Source: Chromera velia
Lineage: Eukaryota > Sar > Chromeraceae
Reading direction: 5' to 3'
Assembly (NCBI GenBank): GCA_018398765.1
Contig: JAHBMJ010005030.1
Coordinates: 62,001 to 126,000, forward strand
Length of the DNA stretch: 64,000 bases
The notes beneath the pieces were generated by a model. The model made no database searches. It worked only from the letters and a program-made list of their open reading frames with translations, and was not told the origin of the DNA. The position numbers and the translations under genes were made by a program. This document shows, piece after piece, positions 10,524-20,937 of this stretch. Position 1 is the first letter of the stretch; each line of letters begins with the position of its first letter.

Positions 10524-13500
10524 ATGAAAAGGTCAAAAGGCGTGCGGTGTGGAGTGCTCCTTGTGTTGTTCTTCCTTGTTGCACAACTGTGTAGAGAGGT
10601 TGAAAGTTTCACGATTGGTGCGAAGAGCTCCATCGAGAAGTGCCTCTACACAGGATCGGAGGACGAGCTCGTCTGCAAAGAGCGTCTGGTGATTATTGGT
10701 GACGTTCCGTCAGGCCTCCTCCATGAGACCGGGTACTACCAGCTGACTGACGTGGAGACTCCCGAAGGCACAAAGTATATTGAGCCCTGGACGTTCTACT
10801 TCAAGAAGAGTCACGTGACCGTCATGTATCCCCTCATATATCTCCACTCGTCGAAGGATGAAATAGAGGAGATTTACCACTACGTGACATCGAGTGAACA
10901 CTTTGTTCGACAGTGGTTGGAGGCCTTCTTCAATTGGGCCAAGCTCATTCCGAGAGAGCAGGCTTCCTGTAAGGCCACATACAGTCTGTTCCAGCACAAC
11001 GGGGGTGTGGGTGTAATGACATGTGGGATGGAAGCGTCAACAACCGAGTCCGTCATAGACCAGGGGTCAAGAGAGCTCATTCAGGGCAAGTACTACCTAG
11101 GCTCCGAAGGATTTTGTTGTGACTGTATCCAGGAGAAGGTGGGCTTCAAGGGGTTCGACGCGGGTGCATACAGAGCCCCGAATATGTACTGCAAGTGGCA
11201 CATCTTCAAGGAGTCCTGCGTGGCTATGCGCACAGACAAGTACCACCCGAATGGAGGGAAGATACCCAACGTGGACATATACGAACCTGGAAACCCGTTT
11301 ACGGAGTATGAGATGCAGGTCACGCTGCTCTGGAAGGATAAGGAGAACAGAAATTATCTCACAAAGACAATCCGACTCAGCCCAATGAACTACAAGGGAC
11401 TTTATAAGGAAGCAGGTTGGTCAGGTCCCATGCGCATCTTTGAGTCTTTTCTGCGGGGCGAGAGAGAAAAGGACAGAACGGGAAAGAAAGACGATGGAAC
11501 CTGGAGATCGAAAGAGATGAAAGAACACATTCGGCTCATGCGTGAGAGTTCATCTGGAATTTCCATCTTCCTATGCTGCTTAGCTCCAACCTTCCTGGAG
11601 AGGCCCCTTAATGGGTTGTACGTCGTACGTTGAACGTTTCACTGTTTTCTCCCGATCAGTCTGCGTTCGTTCAGACTTTGCTCATATGCCCCTTACTTCC
11701 CTACAGGAAAGTTCAAGGTCGAGATTATTGGAGACTATGCAGGGGCCCAGCAGGCCGCCCAGTACCCGAACAAACGCCTGGTCTTTCCTCGGACCAGCAC
11801 GCCCCGCAACCCCGACTCGGGTCTCCACGAGCACTGCGTGAGGAACCCGGAGGACAGGGTCACGTGCTTCAAGGACGTGATGATGCTGGAGGCACACCTG
11901 ATAGACGAGACGGGGCTGTCGTGCAATAGGGTGGGAGTGGCATGGGAGGCTTTCCAGACACAGGGAGTGGAGAATTGTTTTGCGATCCATAGGAGGAATT
12001 GCATTCGGTCAGTCATCAAAGTGCGTGCGTACCTATTTCTGTATTTGTCCGAATAAAAGCAGACGCAGACAGTTTTCAGCATAAGGGTCGATCAGCGCTG
12101 CACTTTCAGCACGCACACACAAATCCTCTTCCCTGATGTTTCTCGACCTCTTGTGTTTCAATCCTTAAATTTGTCACAAGAAGACCTCGACACACACCTG
12201 AGCAAAGATCGCTTATCTGTTTGACTCTCCCAGTCTCTTTTGTCCTTCTCCGATTCCGAGTGCCCCCCGTGTCTCCATGACCTTGAACGCTTGTTGCTCA
12301 AACTCCTTCTTGCTCAAACTTCTTTCCCGTTGCAGAAACCAGCCGAAGGAGCTTCGGGACACAGACAGATCCCAGGCAGCGTCTATGGACAGAGCTCTGA
12401 ACAAACTCGTGTGGAATGAGGCCAAGGACGAGCCTGGCTTCGGGGGTCTCTGGCCGATCTACAGGTCTTCTGATTCGGGACAGACGCGGTTTGACGTCCA
12501 GTGGGCCCAGAGACACATGACGCACGTTCGAATAGAGGTCTCTGCAAGCGATGTTAGGTCAGTCTGTCAGAGAGTCAAGGCAGCCAAGGGGGTCTGTGTG
12601 AACTTCCCAGAAGTACGTCATTCAGTTAGAAAGCAATAAAACGACAATCAAAGAAGCGTTTCGATCGAGTACACACAGCCAAGAATGATGATAGAGTAAA
12701 AGTGGAAGTGACGGTCTGTCTGTCTGGAGGCACTAAATCAATTTCAGGGAAGGGGGGTGTCCGTTCATCTCGCAATTCATTCAGTCAACTTCGGTTTCTT
12801 TCTGTCACAACTGAGGGAGAGTAGCGTAGCAAAGGAAGCGAGAAATTGTCCTTATTCTCCTCTTTCTGTGTGTGCAACTGCAATAAGGTTCTCAGATGGA
12901 TCGTTCGAATTTCTCCCGGCAAGATCATTCGGGCCGAACTGAAGGGAGACAGCTTCCAGGCCCAGGCAGCGAGGGGTTTTCTGGAGGTCGAGATACAGAA
13001 TGTGGGGGACGCCCCTGCATTTTATACTGTGCAGGTGAGTGAGGTGCCATTCGTGTGGGTGCTGAAAAGAGTCACCAGATGAACGAAAGACAGAATGCTT
13101 GCTGATTTCTACTCTGGAAATCCAGGAAGGTTTCGTTTAGAGGAAAGTTTTGAAACAACGCGTCTGTTGCTATAGTCACAAGCTTTCTCTTCTCTCTCTC
13201 TCTCTCTCTTCCTCTTTCTCTCTCTCTCTTCTTCTGACTTTCTAACGTGCAGGAACACAGCCTCGCGACCGTCTAAATGCATGCTATGGCGAAGGCCGAC
13301 CGACACGAAAGAAAAGAGCTCTTCTTCTCTCTTTCGTAAGTTACGTCTGATTCACGCACCTCATCTTTTTTTCATTGACGCACCCCTGCAGGTTGAGGAG
13401 ATGTGTCGACTCCAGGAGCAGGACCAGGGGGGTGGAGAGGGAGAAGGGGAAGGAGGAGAAGGAGAGGGAGAGGGAGGAGACAGTGGAGGGGGTAACTCTA

Positions 13501-14993
13501 TAGATGAGTCTGTCCTTGCCACCAAGCCCGGTGACGAAGGATACAACCCTAGTTTGACTTGCTTCAAGGTCCCGGACTTTGACCCGGTTCCTCCTCAGGA
13601 GAGGTCTCTGGCTGCTCAGGAGACCTTTGTCTTCACATTTACTCTTGTGTCCCAACAGGAAAAGGGCCATGACTACCAGTTGTTTGTCACCCTCATGGAT
13701 GGAGACGCCAACACTATGGACAGAAAGGGGGTGAATTTCAAAACGACAGACACACAGTATCATTTGGCAGCACAGGAAGGTGTGAAGTACTTCTCGAGAG
13801 AGGCGGGGCATTCGTATGAAGGCAGTGCGGGAGGAGGGGGATGCGCGTCGTGTTCCACATTTCTCGATGTCACTTGCACATTTGCCAATCAATGTTGGTT
13901 GGAAATTTTTGGTTTTATTGGTTTGATTCTGGGTCTGCTTGGCCTGGTTGTGCTCTGTGTGATTTCTTGGCCTTTCTTCTCTCCTCTCTTTGCTGCCCTT
14001 TGTGGTTGTTGTGCAACTATCTGCTGTTGCTGCAAGAAGAAAGACGGAAAGAAGGACGACAAAAAGAAGAAGAAGGATGAAAAAGACAAGGACAAAAAGA
14101 AAAAAGAGAAAGACGAAGAGAAGGGACGATTGATGGAGTCAGGGAGATCCGAAAGTTCCTCCGGAAGGCGTGAGAGAGAAACGAGTCTTGCGGACAGCGC
14201 AGCATCGAGTGTCGCGCCCTCAGGAGGAGGAGGGGGGGGGCACTTCTCTTCTTCCTCTACACACAGAGTACATAAGTCTATACACAGATCTGTGCACCAC
14301 TATCACCACCCAAAATCTGCACCGCAACCTCCACCGCAACAACAGCAACCGCAGATCATCATGCCACCTCCAATCATTCAACAAGCAGCTCAACCACCAC
14401 CACCACCCCAACCTATCCAACCTATCCCTCCCCCCCAGCCTATCATCATTATGACCAAACAACAGCCCTCTTCAGGTAACTTGTCTTCAACCAACCGTGT
14501 GAAATCATCCCGCTCCTCTCACAGGAACGACAGAGACAGAGCTCACAGATCTCCCTCTCCTTCAGGTCGACACAACGCAAGCTCACGCTCTTCTTCTCCA
14601 CGCACGCACCCCCCGGCTTCGCACCGCGACACCCAGAGATCCCCTCACGGCAGTTCCCTCAGAGGCGCCCCCCCGTCTCCTCGAGACTCCTCAGAGAGAG
14701 GAAGGGGTAGAACACGGCCCGATGAGGGAGGTCGGAGGGGTGGTGGGGGGTCGAGGGAAAGGGAGAGGGGGCAGAGAGACAGAGCTCCGACTGATTCTAG
14801 AGTCTCCCCCCCCCCCTCATCATCATCCCTCTCTCCCAGAGACAGCAGACAAAGACGGGAGGGAGACAGCCTGAGAGGGGGAAGCCGTGCGTCTTCCGCT
14901 GAGAGGGGGGGGAGTGGTCAAAGAGGTGGTGACAGCGATAGGGGAAGGGGACGAGGAAAGGGAGGGGAGGGTCAGAGACGAGGGCAGCGGTGA
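10524..14993 (+). CDS. HAP2: HAP2/GCS1 gamete fusion protein
   Basis: Five exons: 10524-11415, 11707-12007, 12336-12557, 12896-13034, 13392-14993; 1051 aa. A signal peptide (VLLVLFFLVAQLC) starts the protein. Exon 1 has the family's paired SSIEKC and VCKERLVII, then YPLIYL. The HAP2-GCS1 domain is in exons 2-3: GDYAG, then EAHLIDETGLSCNRVGVAWE, then NCI joined by splicing to RNQ, where relatives have the conserved C-L-x-N-Q. VRISPGKI and a Cys-rich stem follow. One transmembrane helix lies at about residues 688-715 (FGFIGLILGLLGLVVL), next to a CCGCCATICCCCKKK patch. HAP2 is the plasma-membrane class II-like fusogen that merges gametes in protists and plants. The cytoplasmic tail of over 300 residues is Lys-rich, then His/Pro/Gln-rich, then RS/RG-rich. 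Two of four donors are GTCAGT. Confidence 0.92.
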
Positions 14994-15955
14994 GACGAAT
15001 TCTGACGGATAGCAAAAACTTGGACAGTCCACAAGTCTCCTCTGTGTGAGAGACATCTGTGTAAGGCTGCCTACTTCTCTATCCTTTCATTTTGTTTTTT
15101 CACAGACCCGGAGACAAAAGGAGTGCATGTGCTGTAAGTAAGATTTGATCACCTGGAAGGAGAAAAGATCACTCCATTCTCTGCATGGGTGCATTTCATC
15201 CTCTGCATGCATCTCCTTCGTTCTGATCCAATATTTTGTACGTGAGACAGGAAAGAAAGCATCTGAAGATCGGGACAGGAAGGAAGGAGGATGTGGGAGG
15301 GACTCTCGGTCTCTCTTTCTGCCTTCCTTTTCGCTCCCTGTCGTGGCGCTCACTCTATCTTGTGCTCCCTCTTCTGCGTCGTTTCTTTTTGTATCCTGAA
15401 TTCTCTAGCTAAACTTCCCCTTTTGTGCCGTTTGTCTGGTCTTTTCCTTGTCCTGTTCCTTCTCTCACTCGTGTCTTGTATGTTTGGGAGAGGAAGTCGC
15501 ATATTTTGTTCCAGAGCGCTGCTGAAAAGGTAGCAATGCTGCAAGCACCGCGACGGGCGCTCTTTCCTGGAAAACTCAGAGGGATTATTCACTGCGCCAC
15601 GGTGCAAAAAGAAGAAATACTCTCAAACACAAGACCTAAACCTTTGTTTGAAGTTAACGAAGGATGATTCAGATTTGGAATCCCTGGCAATGGATGCAAT
15701 TGGAGGGCCCGGCATCATCATTCAAAGCCAGTTTTCTGTTTTGCATGTTCCCGCAGGCACATCGGACTTGCAATTTGTGGATGTTTTAGTAAATCTCAAA
15801 TTCAATACATATCAGTCTTCCTTTAGGTCTTCTAGAATCCTTATACGCATATCATCAGCTAGATCATCAGATTTTATTTTTATTTCGCTGTGTTTTCTTC
15901 TTAGATTTTTTTTGATTTCCTTGCGATTTCCATTTTTTTTAGCATGTTTTTTTGA
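14994..15955. other. Intergenic, no gene seen
   Basis: HAP2 3' flank. Short open frames are pyrimidine-rich shadows. No RNA gene or transposon edge recognised. Confidence 0.45.
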
Positions 15956-15972
15956 TTGATTAATTAATTGAC

Positions 15973-16021
<49 letters not shown>

Positions 16022-16060
16022 AATTGATTGATTGATTGCATGATTGATGATGATGATGAT
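15956..16060. repeat. (GATT)n then (GAT)n microsatellite
   Basis: Simple repeat directly abutting dispersed repeat copy 2, matching the arrangement at 9580-9602. It is probably the 3' tail of that element. Confidence 0.9.
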
Positions 16061-16069
16061 GATATATGA

Positions 16070-16190
16070 GGTTAAAGCCGGTAAGCCATATAGGCTCTGG
16101 CCAACCTAGTATTTCCTGCATAGATTCGATCCCTCGACCTAGGCCCCACTGGGGCATTTGCATGGATCAAAGCCTAGCTAAGGCAGAAAT
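16070..16190. repeat. Dispersed SINE-like repeat, copy 2
   Basis: Second copy of the repeat at 9602: GGTTAAAGCCGGTAAGCCA, TAGGCTCTGGCCAACC, CGACCTAGG, GGGGCATTTG, GCCTAGCTAAG in the same order and spacing. It is followed on the right by A-rich sequence with no clear gene. Confidence 0.7.
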
Positions 16191-16938
16191 GGAAATAGAA
16201 ACAGAGGGTAGCTCTAGCCTCAAGCAACCAGGGTTAAAAACCACCTGCATTGGAACAGACTTGCAGTGGCAGGGGAAACGACCGAGAGGGAAGACAAAGC
16301 TAGAAATGGAGACCGAAAAAGAGAAGCAAAAGAACGCATCCATGTCAGACTGAGAAATGGTAAGGAGTGCAGTCTACAGAGTAGGAACCCTATGAAACAC
16401 TTCTCTGCATACCGACTCTTGAGGAACGGCTCGGCTGTAGAGCATAGTGGACAGTCAGCAGCGAAGAAGGAAAACATACAAGATCAAACAAGAATCAGAC
16501 GAGACGCAGACACAGTGATTTCGCTTCCCTGGGGCTGACTAAACTGACTGGAGTACGGTACCTACGGTAGTCCTATCAGTCTCTCCTGTCCTTCAGTAAG
16601 ACCAAAGGTCAACTCCGTAGGGCACGATCTATTTTTGAGGCAGTGAAATTATGAGCAAAAAACTGAACAAGAAAAAGAAAGAGAAAGAAAAAAGAAGAGA
16701 TGAAAAGAAGATGAGAAAGAGAAAAACAGAGAGACCACCCAAAAAAGCTATATCCACGTCGCGCGGATACAAGCGCCCCACCTCCCCGCACCCGCGCGAG
16801 CTCGAGCACGTCCTCCCGGGCCCTCCCTACGCATTTCGCGTTTCTCTCTCTCTATTACATTCTAGCTCTGAATCCACCCCATACACTCAAACGAAGAAAA
16901 ACAGGAAACAACTATCTGGAAGCAATCGGATCAAGACT

Positions 16939-17330
16939 TTACCGTTTACGAAAGCAAGCTGAAATTGCCTGTGCGCCCGCAATAGGGTATTTCTTAAGAA
17001 AGAGTGTGAAAATCTCTCTTACTTTCTTTTCGTTCTCGCACACCGCCCGTCCTAACTGTTGCTTTGCCATCTGTTGTGCCCACACAATCAAGTCCGACTC
17101 AGAGCGTGCATCTCTTACTTTCTCTAAAAGTCTATTCATGCGTCTTCTTTCCATTTCTGTCCCTTTGCATTCTGTCAACTTGTGAACAACATCATTCAAT
17201 TTACCCTGTCCATGTATGTCAAGGGGGCAGTGCTCGCAGACAGACTCTACCTCCCCATTCGAAACTCCTCCCCTCCCCCCCAGCAGTGCATGGGCAATCG
17301 GCCTAGCGTTGGCCTCCAAACAGAGCAGCC
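16939..17330 (-). mobile_element. Degenerate LINE-type retrotransposon C-terminus
   Basis: A minus-strand frame of about 126 codons has the layout of the zinc knuckle that ends many non-LTR retrotransposon polyproteins: RPIAHAL, then CEHCP, then a His-Lys-Leu-x-x-Cys (C-x2-C...H-x4-C pattern), followed by a basic helical tail. The frame is interrupted just upstream by a stop, where a neighbouring frame would continue the text, suggesting a frameshifted dead copy. No reverse transcriptase core is visible. The assignment rests on pattern only. Confidence 0.4.
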
Positions 17331-17399
17331 TCCTAGGGAGAGGTCAAACCATAGGAACTCGCCGCCTGCTTGAGCCGGTCTATCCTCCCATGACAACAT

Positions 17400-17560
17400 T
17401 GACAAGACGATTGATTGATTGGTTCCGTGCTAGAAGAGGCCTTCCTACTATGTTTTTAGTTCTGTTTATCTGTTTTTATAGATTGATTGATTGATTGATT
17501 GACTGACTGACTGACTAACTGACTGACTAACTGACTGATTGATTGATTGATAATTAATTA
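17400..17560. repeat. (GATT)n/(GACT)n arrays with GGTTCCGTGCTAG motif
   Basis: Two simple-repeat stretches (17408-17420 and 17481-17552) each sit beside a related segment: GGTTCCGTGCTAGAAGAGGC at 17421 and AGTTCCATACTAGGCCTAGA at 17561. A third relative occurs at 59763. They look like ends of one repeat family with GATT tails. Confidence 0.6.
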
Positions 17561-17625
17561 AGTTCCATACTAGGCCTAGAGCTCTTGTCATATATATGCA
17601 TGTCTAGATGCATGTATATAATTAG

Positions 17626-17937
17626 CTAGGGGTAATTAAAAAAAAAAAAAAAATGGTTATTTTCACTTTTTTTTTTTCCTGATGTCAAACTAAAAAACAT
17701 GTTGTTTAAGTGTTGTTAATGTGTTACACGAATGAACAAGTGTTGTTTAAGTGTTGTTATACTATTGTTTCTTTGTTATAATGATAAATAAATTTTGTTG
17801 TACTGTTATATAACTGTTGCTTATGTGTTGCAAGGTGTTATATATGCTTGTCATGTCTTGATGGAGGTCATCATCGAAAAGCAAAAAAAAAAAATGCCCT
17901 GGAGACCGTATTTTTTTTTTTTGAAAATTACCCCTAG
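17626..17937. mobile_element. 312-bp MITE with CTAGGGGTAATT terminal inverted repeats
   Basis: The ends are CTAGGGGTAATT plus an A run, and a T run plus AATTACCCCTAG. Flanks are ATAATTAG on the left and ATAATAAG on the right, an 8-bp target-site duplication with one mismatch, as expected of hAT-type non-autonomous elements. The interior repeats AAGTGTTGTT-like segments and has no coding capacity. Confidence 0.7.
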
Positions 17938-18701
17938 ATAATAAGCCACTAATACATTTTTTTGACTCATTTTTTTACATTTTATTTCCCGGTAGAACTT
18001 CGTATGACTATATAATTAAAGTCGAAAATATCTATTGTTAGGTCGATATATAATACCGTCTATTGTCAGCATGCAGCCCAGCAATTGCCGGCGATTTGCC
18101 GCAACAGTAAAAAGTCCTAAAAAAAGTTATTGCCGGTATATAGAGTTTGCAGCCCTGTGTACAACTCTTTTTGAGTGTTGTTAACTTTAAATTAAACTTT
18201 AAAAAAGTAAAAAAGAATTAAAAAGAAAAGATCCCCTCAGATCGCTTCTACAATCGCTTAATCCAATCACTAGTATACTATTAATTCAAATTATATAATT
18301 GCAGTTATTTTTAAACTATAGTTTTTACTGAAGTTTTTACAGTTATTTAAATTCCTATCATGACTAAATTCCTTATATATGTTCTTAAGCATCTGTTTAA
18401 ATTTGATGCATCATGCAGGGGAGTATATTAAACTACAAGCATAAACATTTATTTTTAAATATCTAGTTAAATATATAATATACAGAATGCTTATAACTTG
18501 TTAAACATGTGTTACACGCTAGGTTACACGGCATTATATCATTTATTATAATCTAAATAATTAACTTAAAGAGAATTAGTTCATCTATGCATGCATGTAC
18601 TACTTCTATGTATTTGGCTAAGTACGTTGTTGAGTTCGATTCGGAGATAAGTCAAAGTCGATTAATTCTTAAATTAAAAACTGAAAAATCAAAATCAACA
18701 C
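17938..18701. other. AT-rich intergenic block, no gene seen
   Basis: Strongly AT-rich sequence with short inverted and direct repeats. No coding frame or RNA gene supported. It separates repeat-derived DNA from the GNAT-like gene. Confidence 0.5.
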
Positions 18702-20138
18702 TCAATCGCACTCAATCACTACTAATTTTCCCTTTCCCGGCGTCGGAGAGGGGCTTCGGCCTCTGGGGCGAACGGTCTTCTTCTTGGCCGCTTTTCGGGC
18801 GGCACGCCTCTTCTGCTCCCCCACCACGAACTTCCCCACCTGCCTGACTACCTCTTCCAATTCCTTCAAAGTCTTTCCCCTTACCCCAAACATTTCATCT
18901 ACTACATCTTGAATAAACTCTTTCTTTCCCACTTCCTTTTCTAAAGTCACATGATTCATTTCACTTCTCCGCGCAATCGTTCTCAAAATAAAATCTGCCT
19001 GCTGCTCCTCCTTCATGTCTTTCCCCCACTGCCACCAAAACAATTCATCCTCCTCTTTCGGCACATCATATAAAGTCTCTTTGATCCTTTCTAAAGTCAT
19101 TGGTTGCAAAGTCTCCCACTCTTCCCCCCTACTTCCCGCACGAATCTTTTTGTACATTTTTGCGTGACATTCTATCCAAAGTCTTCTTTGAGGCTTCCAA
19201 AAATTAATTTGTTCCAACTGCTCTTGCGAAAAAATACAAAATTCTTTTGCCTTGCTCCAAAAATTAACTGCACCAATCCTCGGGCTTGCCATCAAAAAAA
19301 TATAGGGATCTGTCTGTCTTGCACTAATGTCTTGTTCCACCGCGTCATAGAACTTAAACCCGACACCCATGCCTTGCAAAGCAGCACTCACAGCAAATCC
19401 AGCCAAGTACGTATGAGTCTCATAAAATCGGACAACCGCAGCAGCAACAACCCTTCCCTCAGAAACTAAAACATACACACAAGTCGACTTGCAAATCTTA
19501 CAATCCCTCCTCAATTTATAGTCCATTCCTATCCTTTCCTCCACTAATTTGTCTGCCTGCAGTATGTATTCATCGCATAAAAAAAAATTAGCAGAAGGAA
19601 GGTGAATAAAGTAATCGAACGTCCTTCCTGCTGCCCGCACGACCCCCTTCCCCGCAACCCCTATAAAATTTTCTTCAACCACTCGATCCCCATTCTCAAC
19701 GACAGTCGAGGGAATGGAAGCAGAGGAGGGCGGCGAAGAAGAAGAAGGAGGGGGAAAAGGGAATGGGAGAGTGTTACCCTTCAAACCCGAAAGAGCACTT
19801 CGGACACCACTCACGGGGAGGACAGAAGGGGCAAAAGAGGAGCTTCCGGTAACACTAGTTTCAGCATTTCCAGAAGCCCTCAAAGGAAAGAAAACAGAAG
19901 GAACGAAGGGAGCGGGGCCAGTCACACTAGTTCCAGTGTTTCCAGCATGGACAGGAAAGCAAGGAGGGGACGAAGGAGTGGTACTTTTAAAATCAGAAAG
20001 CCGACTTTCGTGTTCATTTTCAGGCGAATAAGGTAAATGTGCTGCATTAATGAAGTTTTTCCCGCCCACCCTCACCCTCCCTCCCCTCTGATCAAAGTTG
20101 GACTCCTTTCTTCGCCCCCCGCTCCGGGATCTCTCCAT
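18702..20138 (-). CDS. GNAT-family N-acetyltransferase-like protein, single exon
   Basis: One uninterrupted frame. From the ATG at 20138 it is 478 aa; an upstream in-frame ATG at 20306 would add 56 residues with a hydrophobic start (MLLLWLFLLDIPA), which could be a signal anchor. The middle carries a GNAT fold: VLVSEGRVVAAAVVRFYETHT, then LAGFAVSAALQGMGVGFKFY, with Q-G-M-G-V-G matching the acetyl-CoA binding motif A (Q/R-x-x-G-x-G/A). VNFWSKAKEF follows, like the late GNAT motif where an aromatic lies near CoA. The N-terminal 150 residues are Ser/Pro/Thr-rich, and the C-terminus is Lys/Arg-rich with RRAARKAAKKK, suggesting a nuclear location. The substrate is unknown. The lack of introns contrasts with neighbours. 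Confidence 0.72.
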   Translation of the reverse strand: MERSRSGGRRKESNFDQRGGRVRVGGKNFINAAHLPYSPENEHESRLSDFKSTTPSSPPCFPVHAGNTGTSVTGPAPFVPSVFFPLRASGNAETSVTGSSSFAPSVLPVSGVRSALSGLKGNTLPFPFPPPSSSSPPSSASIPSTVVENGDRVVEENFIGVAGKGVVRAAGRTFDYFIHLPSANFFLCDEYILQADKLVEERIGMDYKLRRDCKICKSTCVYVLVSEGRVVAAAVVRFYETHTYLAGFAVSAALQGMGVGFKFYDAVEQDISARQTDPYIFLMASPRIGAVNFWSKAKEFCIFSQEQLEQINFWKPQRRLWIECHAKMYKKIRAGSRGEEWETLQPMTLERIKETLYDVPKEEDELFWWQWGKDMKEEQQADFILRTIARRSEMNHVTLEKEVGKKEFIQDVVDEMFGVRGKTLKELEEVVRQVGKFVVGEQKRRAARKAAKKKTVRPRGRSPSPTPGKGKLVVIECD

Positions 20139-20395
20139 TTGCCGCCCTCTTTGGCGGGCAAAGGTCTGCAAAGCAATTGAAGTGACACGTACAGATTCAC
20201 TACAGTGGGTATCGAGCCCATGGACAAACGAAAAAAACAAACATGGGGGGACATGAGAGAAAATATCGGCCGGGATGTCAAGTAGAAAGAGCCAAAGCAG
20301 AAGCATCGAAGCGAAGGAGAGGAGGACACTCCACAGTCAGGTATGAAAGAAACGCGAACGACACACCGTGCAAGGTCGCGTTTAGAGACAAATAT

Positions 20396-20880
20396 TTACT
20401 CTTCCATTTCTATCCTTGGAGAACTCCCTGGACAGCGTACGTGAATAGACTGAAAGCAGTTCCACGTGCTTCCTGTTTCAGACAGCATTTTTGCCGCCTG
20501 CTTTCCCCGCACGACAGCATCCATCCCCGTTTTTCTGTTCCCTTTGCTCCAATCTCTAACTGACCTCTTTTGCCCCCTCCGTGGCTTTGGGTGAGGACAG
20601 TTCCGTTCCTGTGATGGTACATTCATTCGGGCGCAAGTTAAAGAGTATGGGAGTGAACACACACAGTGGCACAGCAACTCGGAGGGAAAATATTAATGGA
20701 TGTATGCGCACGGTCTTCATGAAAACGAAAGGGCGACAGGAAAGGAGCGAAAATTCTTAGGGAAAGGAGGAAAAAGGAAAAGAGAGGGACCATGATTGGT
20801 GCATGCACATAGAAAGCACACTGTGGAATAGCGGTGCGGTATGGCAACCAAAGTCTATCGCACTGAAGGCATATACATAT

Positions 20881-20937
<57 letters not shown>

